64,000 nucleotides of DNA from Solenopsis invicta (Eukaryota; Arthropoda; Insecta; Hymenoptera; Formicidae): NCBI RefSeq assembly GCF_016802725.1, contig NC_052671.1, forward strand, positions 3,287,001 through 3,351,000, read 5' to 3'. The stretch's first letter is position 1, and each line of letters begins with the position of its first letter. Shown here one piece after another: positions 52,491-63,703 of the stretch. The notes below the pieces were generated by a model that saw only the letters and a program-made list of their open reading frames with translations, ran no database searches and had not been told where the DNA came from. A program made the translations under genes and the position numbers.

Positions 52491-52728
52491 GCGCTTTAAA
52501 ACTAAAAACTAATTGATAGAAATGGACGTATAATCGACTTACGGCCTTACGACTTTATGTTAGGACTAATGAAGAGGTTTTGAGTTTCTGCTTTTAATAC
52601 TTAACTGACAATTTTTTTTATTTTTATAAATGACACTAAGCATGGCCTGATGGAGGCCGAAACGTTTGTATTTTACATTTAAAGTACTTGTCATATTATT
52701 TGTAGCATTAAATTCTTGTTTAGGTCGT

Positions 52729-55700
52729 AATCCATTACTGTTTTATGTAATTATCATTGAATTTGATATTATTAATTAAATGCATTAGATATAATCTAAA
52801 ATTATATGTAGAGAAATATTTGACCGACAATGTGACAAGACGAATTAAACAAGAACGCCTTCGATAGTCGTAGTTAAATCTTAGTGCTTGTATTTATTCG
52901 TGTAATTTTATATACTGATTATTATCTACTTAATATTATATATTTGCGTTATAATAGTAAATATAATGAAACACAGAGACACAAATTAAATTAAACTTGG
53001 GTTTTCAACTTTTCATTATTATTTTAATGATAATAATAATTGAATAATAATTAAATGTAATTAATATAATTTTATAGTATATATTTCTTAGGAATCTTTG
53101 AAAATCTGTGATTATGATTATTAACGTTGTAATGCAATGTATATATGTATACGCAACGTACATACGCGTTGCAAGTACGTTATTGATAGATGCCAGAGGA
53201 AATTGCATCAGTACTATACGTTTACCATGAGTAAATTACTAAGTTTGCTGAATGAAAAATTCCGGATTTTGTACAATCTGATCATTGAGACCATTTTATA
53301 TCCGATATTAAACCTAATTTTACACTACTGTTGCAGTAATAAGATGCATTGATATATTATCAGCCATCGCGCTTATATTATCGTCGACATATTTTCGCAT
53401 TATCGGCATTCGCGCGATCGGTTACGAGCACATTTCGCAATAAGAATCCGTAAAGCTGAGTCTGAAACAGCCGTTCAGCCATACGTTTTATTTCATTACC
53501 TCGAATCGTGTACTATATTAAAAAAAAAATTTCAATTTTACGCCGCTCGTTATTGATATAGGATTCTAGCGTTCGTACTCTCTAAGGAAATAATTCTTTC
53601 TTTTTTTTTTCCATTAATACGCGATTCATAATTTGCATGAGTTATCGCTAAGGAACTATAAATCAATCAAAGATTATACACAGAAAAAAATTATTATTAA
53701 ATTAACAATCGTATTCTCATAATGAACAAGAGTATAAATTCTTCTGGAAAGAATCTGATAATCTTAAACAGACACAATTTAAATTGCTTACATGAAGAAA
53801 CAAAATTTTTTATGTAAAAAAAATCAATTTCTTTATGTGTAAAAAGAATGCAAGCTTTTTCAGAGCTTATGTAGAAAATGAAATAATTTTTATTCTTTAC
53901 GTATACTAATACAAGAAGTATGTACAATTTTTTTAATAAAAAATATTTTCTAAACTCTTTATTTGGTATTTAAACGTCCTTATTAATATCGGTTATAAGA
54001 AATGCTTTCGTAAGATAAAGCGTTTCTTCACTTAAATAACAAAAATGATAAGTCAACGGTATTTTAAATTCAGGAACATAGCATAGAAGGAACCGGGAAT
54101 GGCACAGCGGAGAGCAAAGCATCCAATCTAAAATTTTTATAAGCAATATATAGTAACTCTGTCAGCACTTACATCCGGTATGTACCATATGTCCGTAAGA
54201 GTTCGATGGTCGCGATCTTTCGTTTAACCGGCATTGGTCAAGCGGGGTGTGTCGGTGCAACCCCCTCATTGCGCTTGGCTTATGCAACACTCGTTCACGG
54301 GCGACCTTTGACGCGATACAACTCTCTCCCTTCCGCCCGCGGAAAATTAACGATATGACGTGCTTTATTGTATGACGTGCATCGATACCGCTGAACGTAT
54401 CGCGCGCTGACGTAAGACCTCACCGGACTCGTGGCCCTTTCGAAGGCTCGAGGGTGTAACCTCCTGCCCTCTTTCCCATGATTAACGAGAATTTTTCTGC
54501 TAATTTAATAACGGCTTGCTGTCGAATCGAGTTCATGGCAGACCATTTGTAAAACAGCGATTATCCCGAGTGGCGTCGAAGTAACAGGAAGATAACGCTT
54601 GCAGCGGACAGTGATATATGGCGTCGTTTATTTAGCAATTAATCCCTTTTTTCATCATTTAGTCGCAAAAAGAATTTCTGTCGCGTATTTTAAATAATTA
54701 TAACAACGAGTTGAAAAAAGACAAATTATTTAAATATATCCTTCATATTATTTTCATATATTGGCAAATTTTTTGTTAAGAATCTGAAAAAACAAGGTCA
54801 ATTCTAAATTGTCAGATTTCTTTATTTATTCTTCTTGTTTGTTTCTTTTTTCCTCTCTTCCTCTTTCGTCACGCAGTCACGAGACATACGATAGGTTGCC
54901 ACAGAAAGGAACTGCAGCAAGACGTGAACGAAAAAATGTCTTCACGTTTTTACGTAACGTTGCAACCGAAAACCTTCATAGCAGAATCGTGCGACAGTGA
55001 AAGTTTCGTCACGTATGAAATTTAAGATGATCAGAAAATGTATGCTGTTGAATCAGTGGATCTAAATGAATATTGAGTCATCAATGGGTCAGGATGTATT
55101 GTTGCGTACACTTGGAGCGGAAGAATTATCTTTACGTGACACGTGTACATTATATAATGGGTACACCAGAGATATAATAGCGGTGGACGTGCCAGCGATG
55201 CTATGCGATATCTCTCCTTCACATTTATAGGGATTAATTGTATCGAGTTCGGGTTTGAGTCAACTAATTCCAGGTTGAGTAACCCATTGTCCTTTCGAAT
55301 TATAATCTTATCCACAATGTAAATGGAATAAAAGGATTTGACCAGACAATTACCTTGGCTTTGCCTTCAAGGTGGAATGATTTGAAAGACAAAGGATTTA
55401 CGAGATCTCAGTTTAAACAATGACAGAATCTATATAGGAGTATCCAGTCCGATAAAATTTGTCGAACTTACTTCCAATTTTTACTTCATTACACATTTAC
55501 AGCTTTATTACAATAGAGATATTATTATTATAAATTAAACGTTAAAAATAATATATATGTTAATGGTTAAATCGCTCGATTAATTTTATTTTATTTGTAG
55601 TTTCCAATCCTTTCAATTTCATCCAACGAGAGAAATTTCTGAGGAATTTCTGAACTTCACGTCGTTCTGGATTATGCGTTCTGGGTTATCCAGACGTTTC

Positions 55701-56018
55701 ATTGAGAATAATGGGATAGATTCTCCTTCGGAGGATTGATCGATCGACTTTTAATTCCCACCGACGCAAGTCGTTCGCGCGGTCTAACAAAGAATTTTCG
55801 TGACGAGTGTGCTAGAAAAATCATTTTAGAAAGGCGTATTAGCCACGCGTACCTCCACCTTCTTAGCTGCGGTACACTATCGCACTGCTAACTACTTCTT
55901 TATTTACGTGCGTATGTGTGTGAGTGAGCGGGGTATCGCATTTAGATGTGTGATACATATACACACACGTGTAATTCGTCTCGGTGAGATGCAATGCTGT
56001 GAGAAAAGACTCCACCGG
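52729..56018. other. Interval upstream of the glycine-rich gene
   Basis: AT-rich to 53.4 kb; a CpG-rich patch lies at 54200-54640. A 94-codon minus frame (55031-55315) lacks a domain. A TG/AC-rich stretch at 55905-55970 lies just upstream of the promoter. Confidence 0.5.
53679..53935. mobile_element. MITE family A, diverged copy
   Basis: It begins TACACAGAAAAAAATTATT and includes the family hairpin landmark TTGCTTACATGAAGAAAC. The right half is rearranged and its end is uncertain. Confidence 0.5.
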
Positions 56019-56056
56019 TATAAAAGGGGGTGTGTCTCGTGAGGTCCGCATCAGTT
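56019..56056 (+). promoter_or_regulatory. TATA box and initiator of the glycine-rich protein gene
   Basis: TATAAAAGG starts at 56019 and a TCAGTT initiator lies at 56051-56056. The A at 56053 is 34 bp from the first T of the TATA box, the usual arthropod spacing. The predicted 5' UTR is about 46 nt, ending in a good context (CACC before ATG). This arrangement is typical of highly expressed, tissue-specific genes. Confidence 0.5.
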
Positions 56057-56098
56057 TCCGTAGTGATCTCCGTATCGCCACACATCTTTATCGCCACC

Positions 56099-58024
56099 AT
56101 GAACGCTATAGTGAGTAATTCTAATTCCTCTTTGGATGCTTGGAACTGTCGCGATGTTATACACTGTTAAATTTAAGAAAATTTTTTAACCATTTTCTCG
56201 AGTTAAATAACATTTTGTTGTGTTTAACTTCCATGTGTATCGAAATTTATTATTTTAATACAAAATGTGTTTAGTTTTAAAAGAATAACCTCATTTCTGT
56301 GGTTAAATTGTTTAGTTTTGATGATTCTTCCAGGGTGCATATGTCTCGCACATTATTTTTTAAAATGTTATTTGAGGTAAAAATGTATTTTTCTTTGCGA
56401 TCACAGGGATGTCAACTTTTGAGAGTAAACGTCTATAATAACATCTGTAATACAATACAGTGTTTATTTAACTCTTGAACTGTAATGTCGATCTTATAGA
56501 CCACTATTGAAACTTTACTTGTCAATAACTTCCTTGATTCTCATCATCATTTATTAGGAACGTGTAACGTGAGACGGTTAAAAGATTGTAGCGATTCCAC
56601 AGATCGTTTACGTTACTTTTTCACAGTATTGGGCATGTATTTCTTTACATCTACATCTTATTGTTAGTTGCACATTTGAACTTTTATTTACTGATGTGAT
56701 GTTATATTTTAATATTAGGAAAATTTTTCATGCTTCAACTTCCTTAGAAGTTTTTAAGATTTTTATAAAAATTTTTTGATTGGAAATAACGATTTCTTGA
56801 AAATTAGCTTTTTAAACTTTAAATAAGTCCCGAACGAGTCAACGTGTCATTCTCCGCTTTATACCAAAAATTTTCTTTTTTTATACTCTTTTAAATAATA
56901 CATTACAATATGGAGGGTTTTATTTGAAATATTTGAATTACGGTCCCGCAAGAGCAGAGTTGCAGAGATTGCCTCCCCCTTTGAAAGAAACAATCTCTAC
57001 AACCCTCTTAAAAATAAGCCCATTGAAACGATCGAACAAATATTTTTCACTTTTTTATAATTTTGAATAAATTTATTTACGTTTCCGAAATATAACGAGT
57101 AAAGTTCTATAAACTTGAAAAACAACTTGTATATAAGATTTTTTTTTTTGCTAATCCTCACATTAGAATATCTTTCTCCGCCTCCCTCATTTACATATAT
57201 TCAGAATAATTAAAAATATACTTTTCATTATAAGAAAATATATTTTTCCAATTAAAAGAAACTTGTAAAATTATTGGAAACATGATAGCGATCTGTCAGA
57301 CCGCTGTTTACCAATAGGGTGAGATTTTTTCGAATATTACAGTTCAAGGGTTAATTAATAGACTTGGGTTTACTTTCCAAACAATGAAGGTATATTTAAA
57401 TAAATTCGTTACAGCTTCTAGTAGCTATCCTTAGCCTGGCAATGCCTATTTATGGCGAGGAGACACAGGTAGAAAAGAAACAGGAGAAGAGGGGCATTCT
57501 GGGATTAGGTTCCGGTTACGGAGGGAACGCTCTGATAGCAGGATCGGCTCATGGAGGTATTTCCTGTTAAGAGAATTTTAGACACGCCTTGCGATTTACG
57601 CAGATAATTTCTTCTAGCTGTTCACGCCCTTTCGATTTCAGGCTACGGGCAAAGTTATCTCGGCGGCGTTGCCCCGGCCTACTCCTCGGGTCATGGCATT
57701 CCCGCACATGCTGCCTACGGCTACAGCGTGCCCGTAGTGTCTCACGGATACAGCGCAGCACCTCTGTACCGTATCGGTTACTCCGGCGGTCTGGGATATC
57801 ACGGCTCGACTTTGGGAGGGCTCGGACACGGCGCCGGAGGGGTCGCGTACGGTCCCGGACTGGGATACGGCGCGAAAGGTCTTGGATACAGTACGGGAAT
57901 CGGATACGGAGCTGGACTCGGAGGATACGCGGGTGTGGGACACGGTCTCGGCGCCGGACTCGGCGCCGGACTCGGTGCCGGACTCGGTGCCGGACTCGGT
58001 GCCGGTTACGTCCACGGATGGTGA
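56099..58024 (+). CDS. Secreted glycine/tyrosine-rich protein, probably cuticular (three exons)
   Basis: Coding exons are 56099-56110, 57415-57556 and 57642-58024, giving 537 nt and 178 residues. The first coding exon encodes only MNAI. All junctions are GT-AG; the introns are 1304 nt and 85 nt. Residues 1-18 form a signal peptide (MNAILLVAILSLAMPIYG). A short charged segment (19-30) follows and ends in a dibasic KR, a possible proprotein-convertase site. The rest is rich in Gly, Tyr, Leu and Ala, with GYG and GLG motifs, and ends in five GAGL-type repeats before a YVHGW tail. This composition fits arthropod structural or cuticular glycine-rich proteins; no chitin-binding R&R domain is visible. 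A processed antimicrobial or neuropeptide-like product is a less likely alternative because of the KR site. The long arginine-rich frame on the opposite strand is a composition artefact. The exon structure is well supported, the function only by class. Confidence 0.5.
57950..58009 (+). repeat. In-frame 12-bp minisatellite in the glycine-rich exon
   Basis: Five 12-bp units (GGY GCC GGA CTC, the last ending GGT TAC) encode Gly-Ala-Gly-Leu repeats. The first two units use GGC and the next three GGT, so the array shows two sub-variants, consistent with recent unequal duplication. Copy number probably varies between individuals. Confidence 0.5.
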
Positions 58025-58161
58025 AGACGCAACGGCTGAGCGATGATCCGATACACGCGACGTCGCAAAATTTCAATATGATCCCTTGGTTTCTCCCGTC
58101 AATTCTGCCCCTACTCTGAACATTGTCTCCTCCCTTCAAGCTTTATATCGTGCGACTTTTG

Positions 58162-58186
58162 AATAAACTTTATATTTTTTAATAAA
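58162..58186 (+). terminator. Tandem AATAAA poly(A) signals of the glycine-rich protein gene
   Basis: AATAAA occurs at 58162-58167 and again at 58181-58186, about 140-160 nt after the stop codon at 58022. Either would give a short 3' UTR. They mark the probable end of this transcription unit. Confidence 0.5.
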
Positions 58187-58189
58187 TCC

Positions 58190-59539
58190 CGCAGTACCTT
58201 CTTTTTTACGTCTCCATTACGATCCGTTACAGCGAGGGCGAACTATAAATCTTTTAGATGTCAAATATATTGATCAATCGTAAAATAAAAAGCAGACAAA
58301 GTTGATGAAATTACGAATCATGCTCCAGTACTAAAATCAATGCTTGTTGCTCATCTTTTCCGGACTCTCACTATATGACCTACGAGTCGTTCGTGTCCAT
58401 CATTAATTTTTATGACTTACAAGTATATAAAAATTATTAAAAGGTAGCGATTGATGCAGAAAGTTGTGTCTACTCTTTCTGTCGAAGACCTGAATTCGAC
58501 CACAAACTCCATAATTTTATTTGCTGTCTCTCGGAAGTCAATGGTAATAAACTATCGACAGTGTCTTGCTATGAGAATTACTCTAATTAGGCTGTTCAGA
58601 ACCTGCATTTAAACTGTAATTGTCCCATATATCTGTGTAAATTATAAAAAGCGTATATCACAAAAATGTTGAGAAAGTCACCATCTCTCTGGTGAGAGAC
58701 TAAAGCAGAAGAAAAAAAATTCTTAATTTATCATTTCAATTTGAAATAATTTTGCAAAGTTAAGAATTATTTAATAATTTATTATTTAATAATCTGCGTC
58801 CTTAATCTCTTATATAAATTGAATATTTACATTTTAAATAATTTATTTTATTATTGATATATTACATTACAAACTGATTTCAGAAGTGTTGCGCATGAAA
58901 TGTGAAAGGTTGAAATCTCTTTGAAAACGCTTTCCGCATCAATCTGTGCTGTATGGGTATCTGACATGTGCATTACGTGTGCAATATTTTTGTATTTAAA
59001 CCAATATAATATGAAAATATAAATCTTTATAAAATGTACATGGATGTATTTTTTACAAAAAAAAAAATAGAATTCTATTTTAATATTTATTAGCATGCTA
59101 TCTAATTTGAAGCTTCTAGTTTGGTATATAAGCCTGTTTTCCTGTTAATTGTACATTTGTTAATTTAATAATTGTTTAATTAGTATAAATATCATAATTG
59201 CATAAATGGTTAATTAATATAAATTATTTTATTAAATAATTGTATAATTATTTAATTAATATAAATATTTATTAAGTTTATAAAAAAATCACTGTAAAAA
59301 AACGCGCGCGTGTGCTGGTACGTCTAGTAAAGTATTAAAAAGTGCGACAAAAAATTAAAGATAAATCATTACTTTTATGAAGTCGGTAAATAGAATTCCT
59401 ACTTAATGTACGTTTTCACTCACGTGATGGTTACCTCCTCGCCAACTAGGTGGTGATAGTAACGATCATATGTTAAAAATAGATAAAACACACGGTGAGG
59501 TTAAGTGACTACAGGAAAAGTGTGTTAATTACGTTAATC
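58190..59539. other. Spacer between the glycine-rich gene and the five-exon gene
   Basis: AT-rich DNA with no repeat I could match. A CACGTG E-box at 59421-59426, about 120 bp before the ATG of the five-exon gene, is the only motif of note and may be part of its promoter. Confidence 0.5.
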
Positions 59540-60864
59540 ATGAATTTTTTGGCTAGAAGTATAATTAACATAACGAGAATTTGTACAGAAAATTTTATCC
59601 AAGGTACGATCATTACTCTGTACAATATAATGATATTTTTTAGTTATCTAACCTCTATTTTAATTTCTGAATGAAGGATGAAACTGTCACAATAAATATT
59701 TTTCAAAAAAATATTTTATTTTATCTATAATAAGACCATTTCAGTTGTAACTATATGTAATCTAACCATTTGATTTATTTATTTCAGGTCACAATCTAAC
59801 GAAGCTTTGTGGGAATAACTACAGCCAAGGTAATTTTGTATATTGTTGGTTTATTTGATAAGTAAACTGATATCTTGCATTTGCATTCAACAGAAAACAT
59901 ACTGAATGCCACGAGAGCATGTATGAACACAGCGTTGCAAGGTAATAGCATAAAATCTCTATATAAGTCATAATTTTTGGAGCTTATAACTATAGTGATC
60001 GTACATCCTTTATTCTAAAGTCCTTTATTTCGAGTAGCTTTTAAATTTATTTACTTTCTCAAAACTCAATTTTGTCCTTTATTTTAACCTGTTGTCCTTT
60101 ATTTGTCTTCCATAAAAAATTTTTTTTAATTAGTATTCCAGTAAATTTGCACTGGATTGTACTAGAATTTTCCTTTTCGCTTTCACCAAATTTCATATAT
60201 TTATTTTAAGTACAGAAAGTATATATTAGTTAAGTTATAAAAAAACAGCTAATATCTAATATTGTACTAATGAGTAAATTTTTACGAAAACAATTGATAA
60301 ATTTAGTTGTTTAATTTTAACTCATTTGGAAACATGTAGGGAGAAAAATGTTTAAATTGTCCTTCGTTTTCTTAAAAAAAAATTTATATACATATGATTA
60401 CTGTATTTATAACAGAACTCTTCTTCGAAGTAGAAAGTGCTTCCAAAGTAAATTGCATGTTTCTATATTTTTATCATAATAATTTATTTGAGCTTCTATT
60501 TCTGCTGGTAATAGTATTAGTGGTATTTAATAATTGTATTTAGTATTAAGAAAAATAAGAACTTTTCATAAGATAATAGTACAGAAAGGACTTTGCATGC
60601 TTCTTATAAAGAAATGGGCTTCTGTTGCATTTCTGTTGAAATTTTTGATATGTGATTGCTTTTATAATACTGATCAACATACTTAATATCTTTTAAATCA
60701 TTTAGAACTTGGTCACAATTATTTAATCGAATAAGTCTTCTATATTTAAATTCTATTTTTTCAAATTTTAAACTAATTCTTATTTTTTAAATTTATTTTA
60801 GGCACTTAAATCAATGCAATCACAGGTCTTCCATAAAGTCACTAGTAAATTTGTTGCGAACTAA
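59540..60864 (+). CDS. Unrecognised 82-residue protein assembled from five small exons
   Basis: I assembled exons 59540-59603, 59788-59829, 59894-59941, 60416-60447 and 60802-60864 (64, 42, 48, 32 and 63 nt; 249 nt in all). Each internal junction has a GT donor and an AG acceptor; the first three donors all read CAAG|GTA. Intron phases are 1, 1, 1, 0 and the frame stays open to a TAA at 60862. The N-terminus (MNFLARSIINITRIC) is basic and amphipathic, weakly like a mitochondrial presequence. The middle (about 36-70) looks helical, with LQELFFEVESASKAL as a possible amphipathic helix, and the tail is basic (HKVTSKFVAN). There are only three cysteines, in no recognisable motif, and no membrane span. 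I do not recognise the family and assign no function. The consistent phases and clean splice sites argue for a real gene, but exons this small can be assembled by chance and a further exon could be missed. Confidence 0.5.
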
Positions 60865-60875
60865 AATCCCTGTAA

Positions 60876-60894
60876 TTTTTTTTTTTTTTTTTTT
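60876..60894 (+). repeat. T19 homopolymer
   Basis: Nineteen T in a row, 12 bp after the stop codon of the 82-residue gene; length is probably unstable and could confuse assembly. Confidence 0.5.
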
Positions 60895-63082
60895 GCTTGA
60901 GTGAATCTGGATTTTGTTATAAATCTTTGAACTATGTGAGAACAATCGAATTTCTTATCTGTATGCGTAATATTAGAAAATAGAAAATCAAGATTAGCAG
61001 TTTGATGACCTATTTATGTGAAACGTTAGAGGTATCGCATTTCTTATAAGCGTGACTAGACTAAGACTCTCCAAATCATCGTAAGCGCCTACAGATACGT
61101 ATCTTTGCGATTTTCTACTTGAAATCCGGATTCTGCGAAAGAAGTGATCGAATCTCGTAGGAAGTCGGCTAGATTTCCCATCGCGGCTGGCATTCTTATG
61201 CTGCGAAAATACGTGCAGCCCCTCACCTCTTTGATCCCCACGGACAGAGATCTCCAAAATACCAAAAAGGGATCTATTCGTCCACTTCGCAAGAAAGGGC
61301 TCGAGCTGCGTAAAGACGGTGCCCTTGTGACCACTAGCGAAAATCGCTGGGAATTGAAGGGTGTGACGTGTCCATTTGCGGTTGACCAGTTGTCACTGTG
61401 GGATCAGAACGCCGTCCGCGTGTTTTCCCCGTTCTGCTTTTCTCGCAACCCCACAAAGGGCGGGTCCACGATCCATTCATGAGAGCATTCGTGAGAGCGT
61501 TCACCTTATCAGAAAGAGAGATCTTGCGTTTCGTTAATAGCTTTGCGCAGAATTTTCTTATATTTGCGCTTCGTTTCTATATTACGAGGATCTACATTTT
61601 TATTATTTCCCTCTGTCCGTTTCGACTTTTTATTTGATGATCTTAAAAAGTCTGAAGAATGATTTGAAAAAATTCTTTCGAAGAAACGAGAGAAAAGAAT
61701 TCGCAACGTTGCGATGTAATAAAACGCGACACCAATGTAATGTCGAAAATTTTTGCAATGCATTCTTGCATATGAGAAAAAAAGTTTAGTTTTTAAACTA
61801 ACTTGAATTTCATGCTAAATCCTACGCCAATATATTTTTTTTTTATCAGAAAAGAAGTGGCAAATAAGTAAAAGAAAGAAAAAAACAATTTATTATAAAC
61901 TGAAATAGATTAATTTTTAATGAAGAATCCAAGTTGCATGTCGCTTATTTTGACCTTGCAAATTGTTTCAAATACTTTGCATTCAGATGCCTTATATTCC
62001 AATATCAAATATCAAATGTAATTCAAATTAATTTTACGTGATAAATATTAATTTACTATTAATTATTAGTCTCACATATGATAATGTAGTTTTTACGACT
62101 ACGACAACAAAAAGTGAAAAAAAAAAGAATTTTGAAATTCTCTTTTTTCAATCGTAGGATCGTAAACGTAAAAAAGCTCGAAGATTGAGTTGAAGAAAAT
62201 TCGAAGAAATGCGGAGAAAAGGAAAAAGATTTGCGACGTTGTAACGATGCAACAAAGCGCAACACCGACGTCTGAAATTTTCGCAATGTAATCTTACGCA
62301 TTCATCTATGAGAAAAGGGTTTGCCTTTCGTGTATAATACCTTCTTTGGACGAAGCGGAGGAGGAGCTGGGACGGATTAGTCATTATCCCCGCTGGACAT
62401 CTGTCGTATTGACGGACGGTGGTCAGCCAAATGATCAACAATGGCACTTTCTTTCTGTAGACCTAGGTTGGTCATCGAATGTCACGGCTTTGCCAGGCAA
62501 ATCTAAAATTGTCACGTCATCTCCGACAGCATTCAGCTTCTCAAAAACTGATCACTCCGTAACGAGCAACCTTTTTGCCAACTATATTGTCATATGATGC
62601 TCGTTTTAGGTAATCTCTCGAAAACACGTGTGAGGAAGTTATAATTGAAAATTATGTCATCCTCTTTCATAAGATGTTTTTATTTTTTGTTAAAAATATG
62701 ATGTTGCGTGCTAGAAGTAAATGTTTACATTTATTTATTAAATAAGAGATGAAAAAAATTTATCAATTATAAATTAATACGTTTACAATCAAAATCTCAA
62801 GTCGTAAATCTATTATATTCTATATATAAATATTAAAATTAAATTTTTTTTAATCGATATGTTGCTTTCTTTTGAAACGTTAAATAAATTTTCATAAATT
62901 GCATGGATTAAGTTTGCAAGAGTTATATTAGGATAATTATGAACCATAACAAATGAATTTGTTATGATCTCAAAATATGACGGGAACATAATGGATATAA
63001 CATTGCAAAACATTTTTATTTTCAGCATCTTACTATTTTTGAATCTTGTAAAATATGTATTAGACGAAGAACATAATAAGAT
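60895..63082. other. Gene-free interval after the five-exon gene
   Basis: A CpG-rich patch at 61080-61480 has open frames of 81-112 codons on both strands without known domains. The rest holds the diverged duplication and AT-rich DNA, including a 22-bp palindrome near 62946. Confidence 0.5.
61651..62325. repeat. Diverged direct duplication (about 61651-61790 and 62170-62325)
   Basis: Both blocks contain GCAACGTTGCGATGTAATAA-like sequence (second copy GCGACGTTGTAACGATGCAA), then a CGACACC/CAACACC segment, GAAAATTTTTGCAATG or GAAATTTTCGCAATG, and ATGAGAAAA. Identity is roughly 65-70% by eye, with indels. AT-rich DNA separates them. Their origin is unknown. Confidence 0.5.
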
Positions 63083-63145
63083 ATTGTTGTCAAAATAATA
63101 TTTCATATGTAATTTTACATATTGTTTCCAATTCTTTTGAGTAAT
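63083..63145. mobile_element. Family G, isolated partial arm
   Basis: AATATTTCATATGTAATTTT followed by GTTTCCAATTCTTTTGA matches the outer arm of the family G palindromes at 63374 and 36321. Only one arm is present. Confidence 0.5.
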
Positions 63146-63290
63146 ATTTTTTGCAACAGATTTTTCACTTTCCTGGGGATGAGGAGATTTTAGAAATGCT
63201 AATTAGCATCGGTAATATTAAATTGATGTTCAATTTTTTCTGTGATATATTTTTCTAATTGATTACAAAAGCTGTCCCAGATAGCACGGA

Positions 63291-63372
63291 AGTTCTATGG
63301 ATGTCTATGAATGTTTTATTATTTGGATGATCGTAGAACGTTCATAGACATCCATAGAACGTTCTGTGCTAT
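63291..63372. repeat. Hairpin family H
   Basis: The left arm (ATAGCACGGAAGTTCTATGG onwards) and the right arm (inverse of ATAGCACAGAACGTTCTATG) pair over about 31 bp around a 22-29-nt loop. GTTCTATGGATGTCTATGAA is the shared core. It immediately precedes the family G/F palindrome. Confidence 0.5.
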
Positions 63373-63500
63373 AGGCAATAAGAGCCATATGGTCTTATTC
63401 AAGATCTTGCTGAAATAATATTTTATATGCGATTTTACATAGTTTCCAATTCCTTTGAACTATGCGCAATTATTTTCAGCTTCAAGCACCCCAGTAGGTC

Positions 63501-63626
63501 TATTCTGTAACTCTTAGCGACAATACGGTATCGTTACAACGTCGTTGTACAGATATTATACATGGTAGAAATGCTGCGCAACGACACTGTAACGATACCG
63601 AATTGTTTCTAAAGAGTTACAGAATA
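63501..63626. repeat. Family F unit inside the 63.4-63.8 kb palindrome
   Basis: TATTCTGTAACTCTTAGCG on the left faces AAAGAGTTACAGAATA on the right; the centre is GTACAGATATTATACATGG. It matches 51746-51863. Confidence 0.5.
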
Positions 63627-63641
63627 GGCTTACTGTAGACG

Positions 63642-63703
63642 TATTCTGTAACTCTTAACGACGCTGGTAACGATACCGAATTGTCGCTAAGAGTTACAGA
63701 ATA
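63642..63703. repeat. Family F unit, short form
   Basis: TATTCTGTAACTCTTAACG faces GCTAAGAGTTACAGAATA within 62 bp, so the centre seen in the other F units is deleted. It lies directly to the right of the longer F unit. Confidence 0.5.

Larger units (their letters stand above)
51320..52728. mobile_element. 1.4-kb inverted-repeat-bounded element with nested MITEs
   Basis: Imperfect inverted repeats of about 75 bp bound it: left 51320-51394, right 52659-52728. Shared landmarks are GAAACGTTTGT, ACATTTAAAGTACTTGTCAT and CATTAAATTCTTG (right-strand reading). The interior is AT-rich and holds a family F palindrome (51746-51863) and another inverted repeat (51922-52136). No frame longer than about 63 codons is present. 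Confidence 0.5.

Noticed and set aside
55031..55315. 94-codon minus-strand frame
   Set aside because: The sequence looks protein-like in its first 40 codons but belongs to no family I know and has no splice partners.
57589..58119. 176-codon plus-strand frame overlapping the glycine-rich exon
   Set aside because: It is out of frame with the spliced gene and Arg/Ser-rich because of the repeat; it starts inside intron 2.
57567..58139. Arginine-rich 190-codon frame on the minus strand
   Set aside because: It is the reverse reading of the glycine-rich exon and its 12-bp repeats; the sense gene has promoter, signal peptide, splice sites and poly(A) signals.
59941..60810. Four-exon version of the small gene ending Gly-Thr-stop (exon 3 joined directly to 60802)
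   Set aside because: Skipping the 60416-60447 exon ends the frame after two codons; including it restores a 20-codon open terminal exon, which is the better model.
61089..61482. Overlapping 81- and 112-codon frames on opposite strands
   Set aside because: Both are open because the patch is GC-rich; neither shows a domain, and no acceptor joins them convincingly to the five-exon gene.
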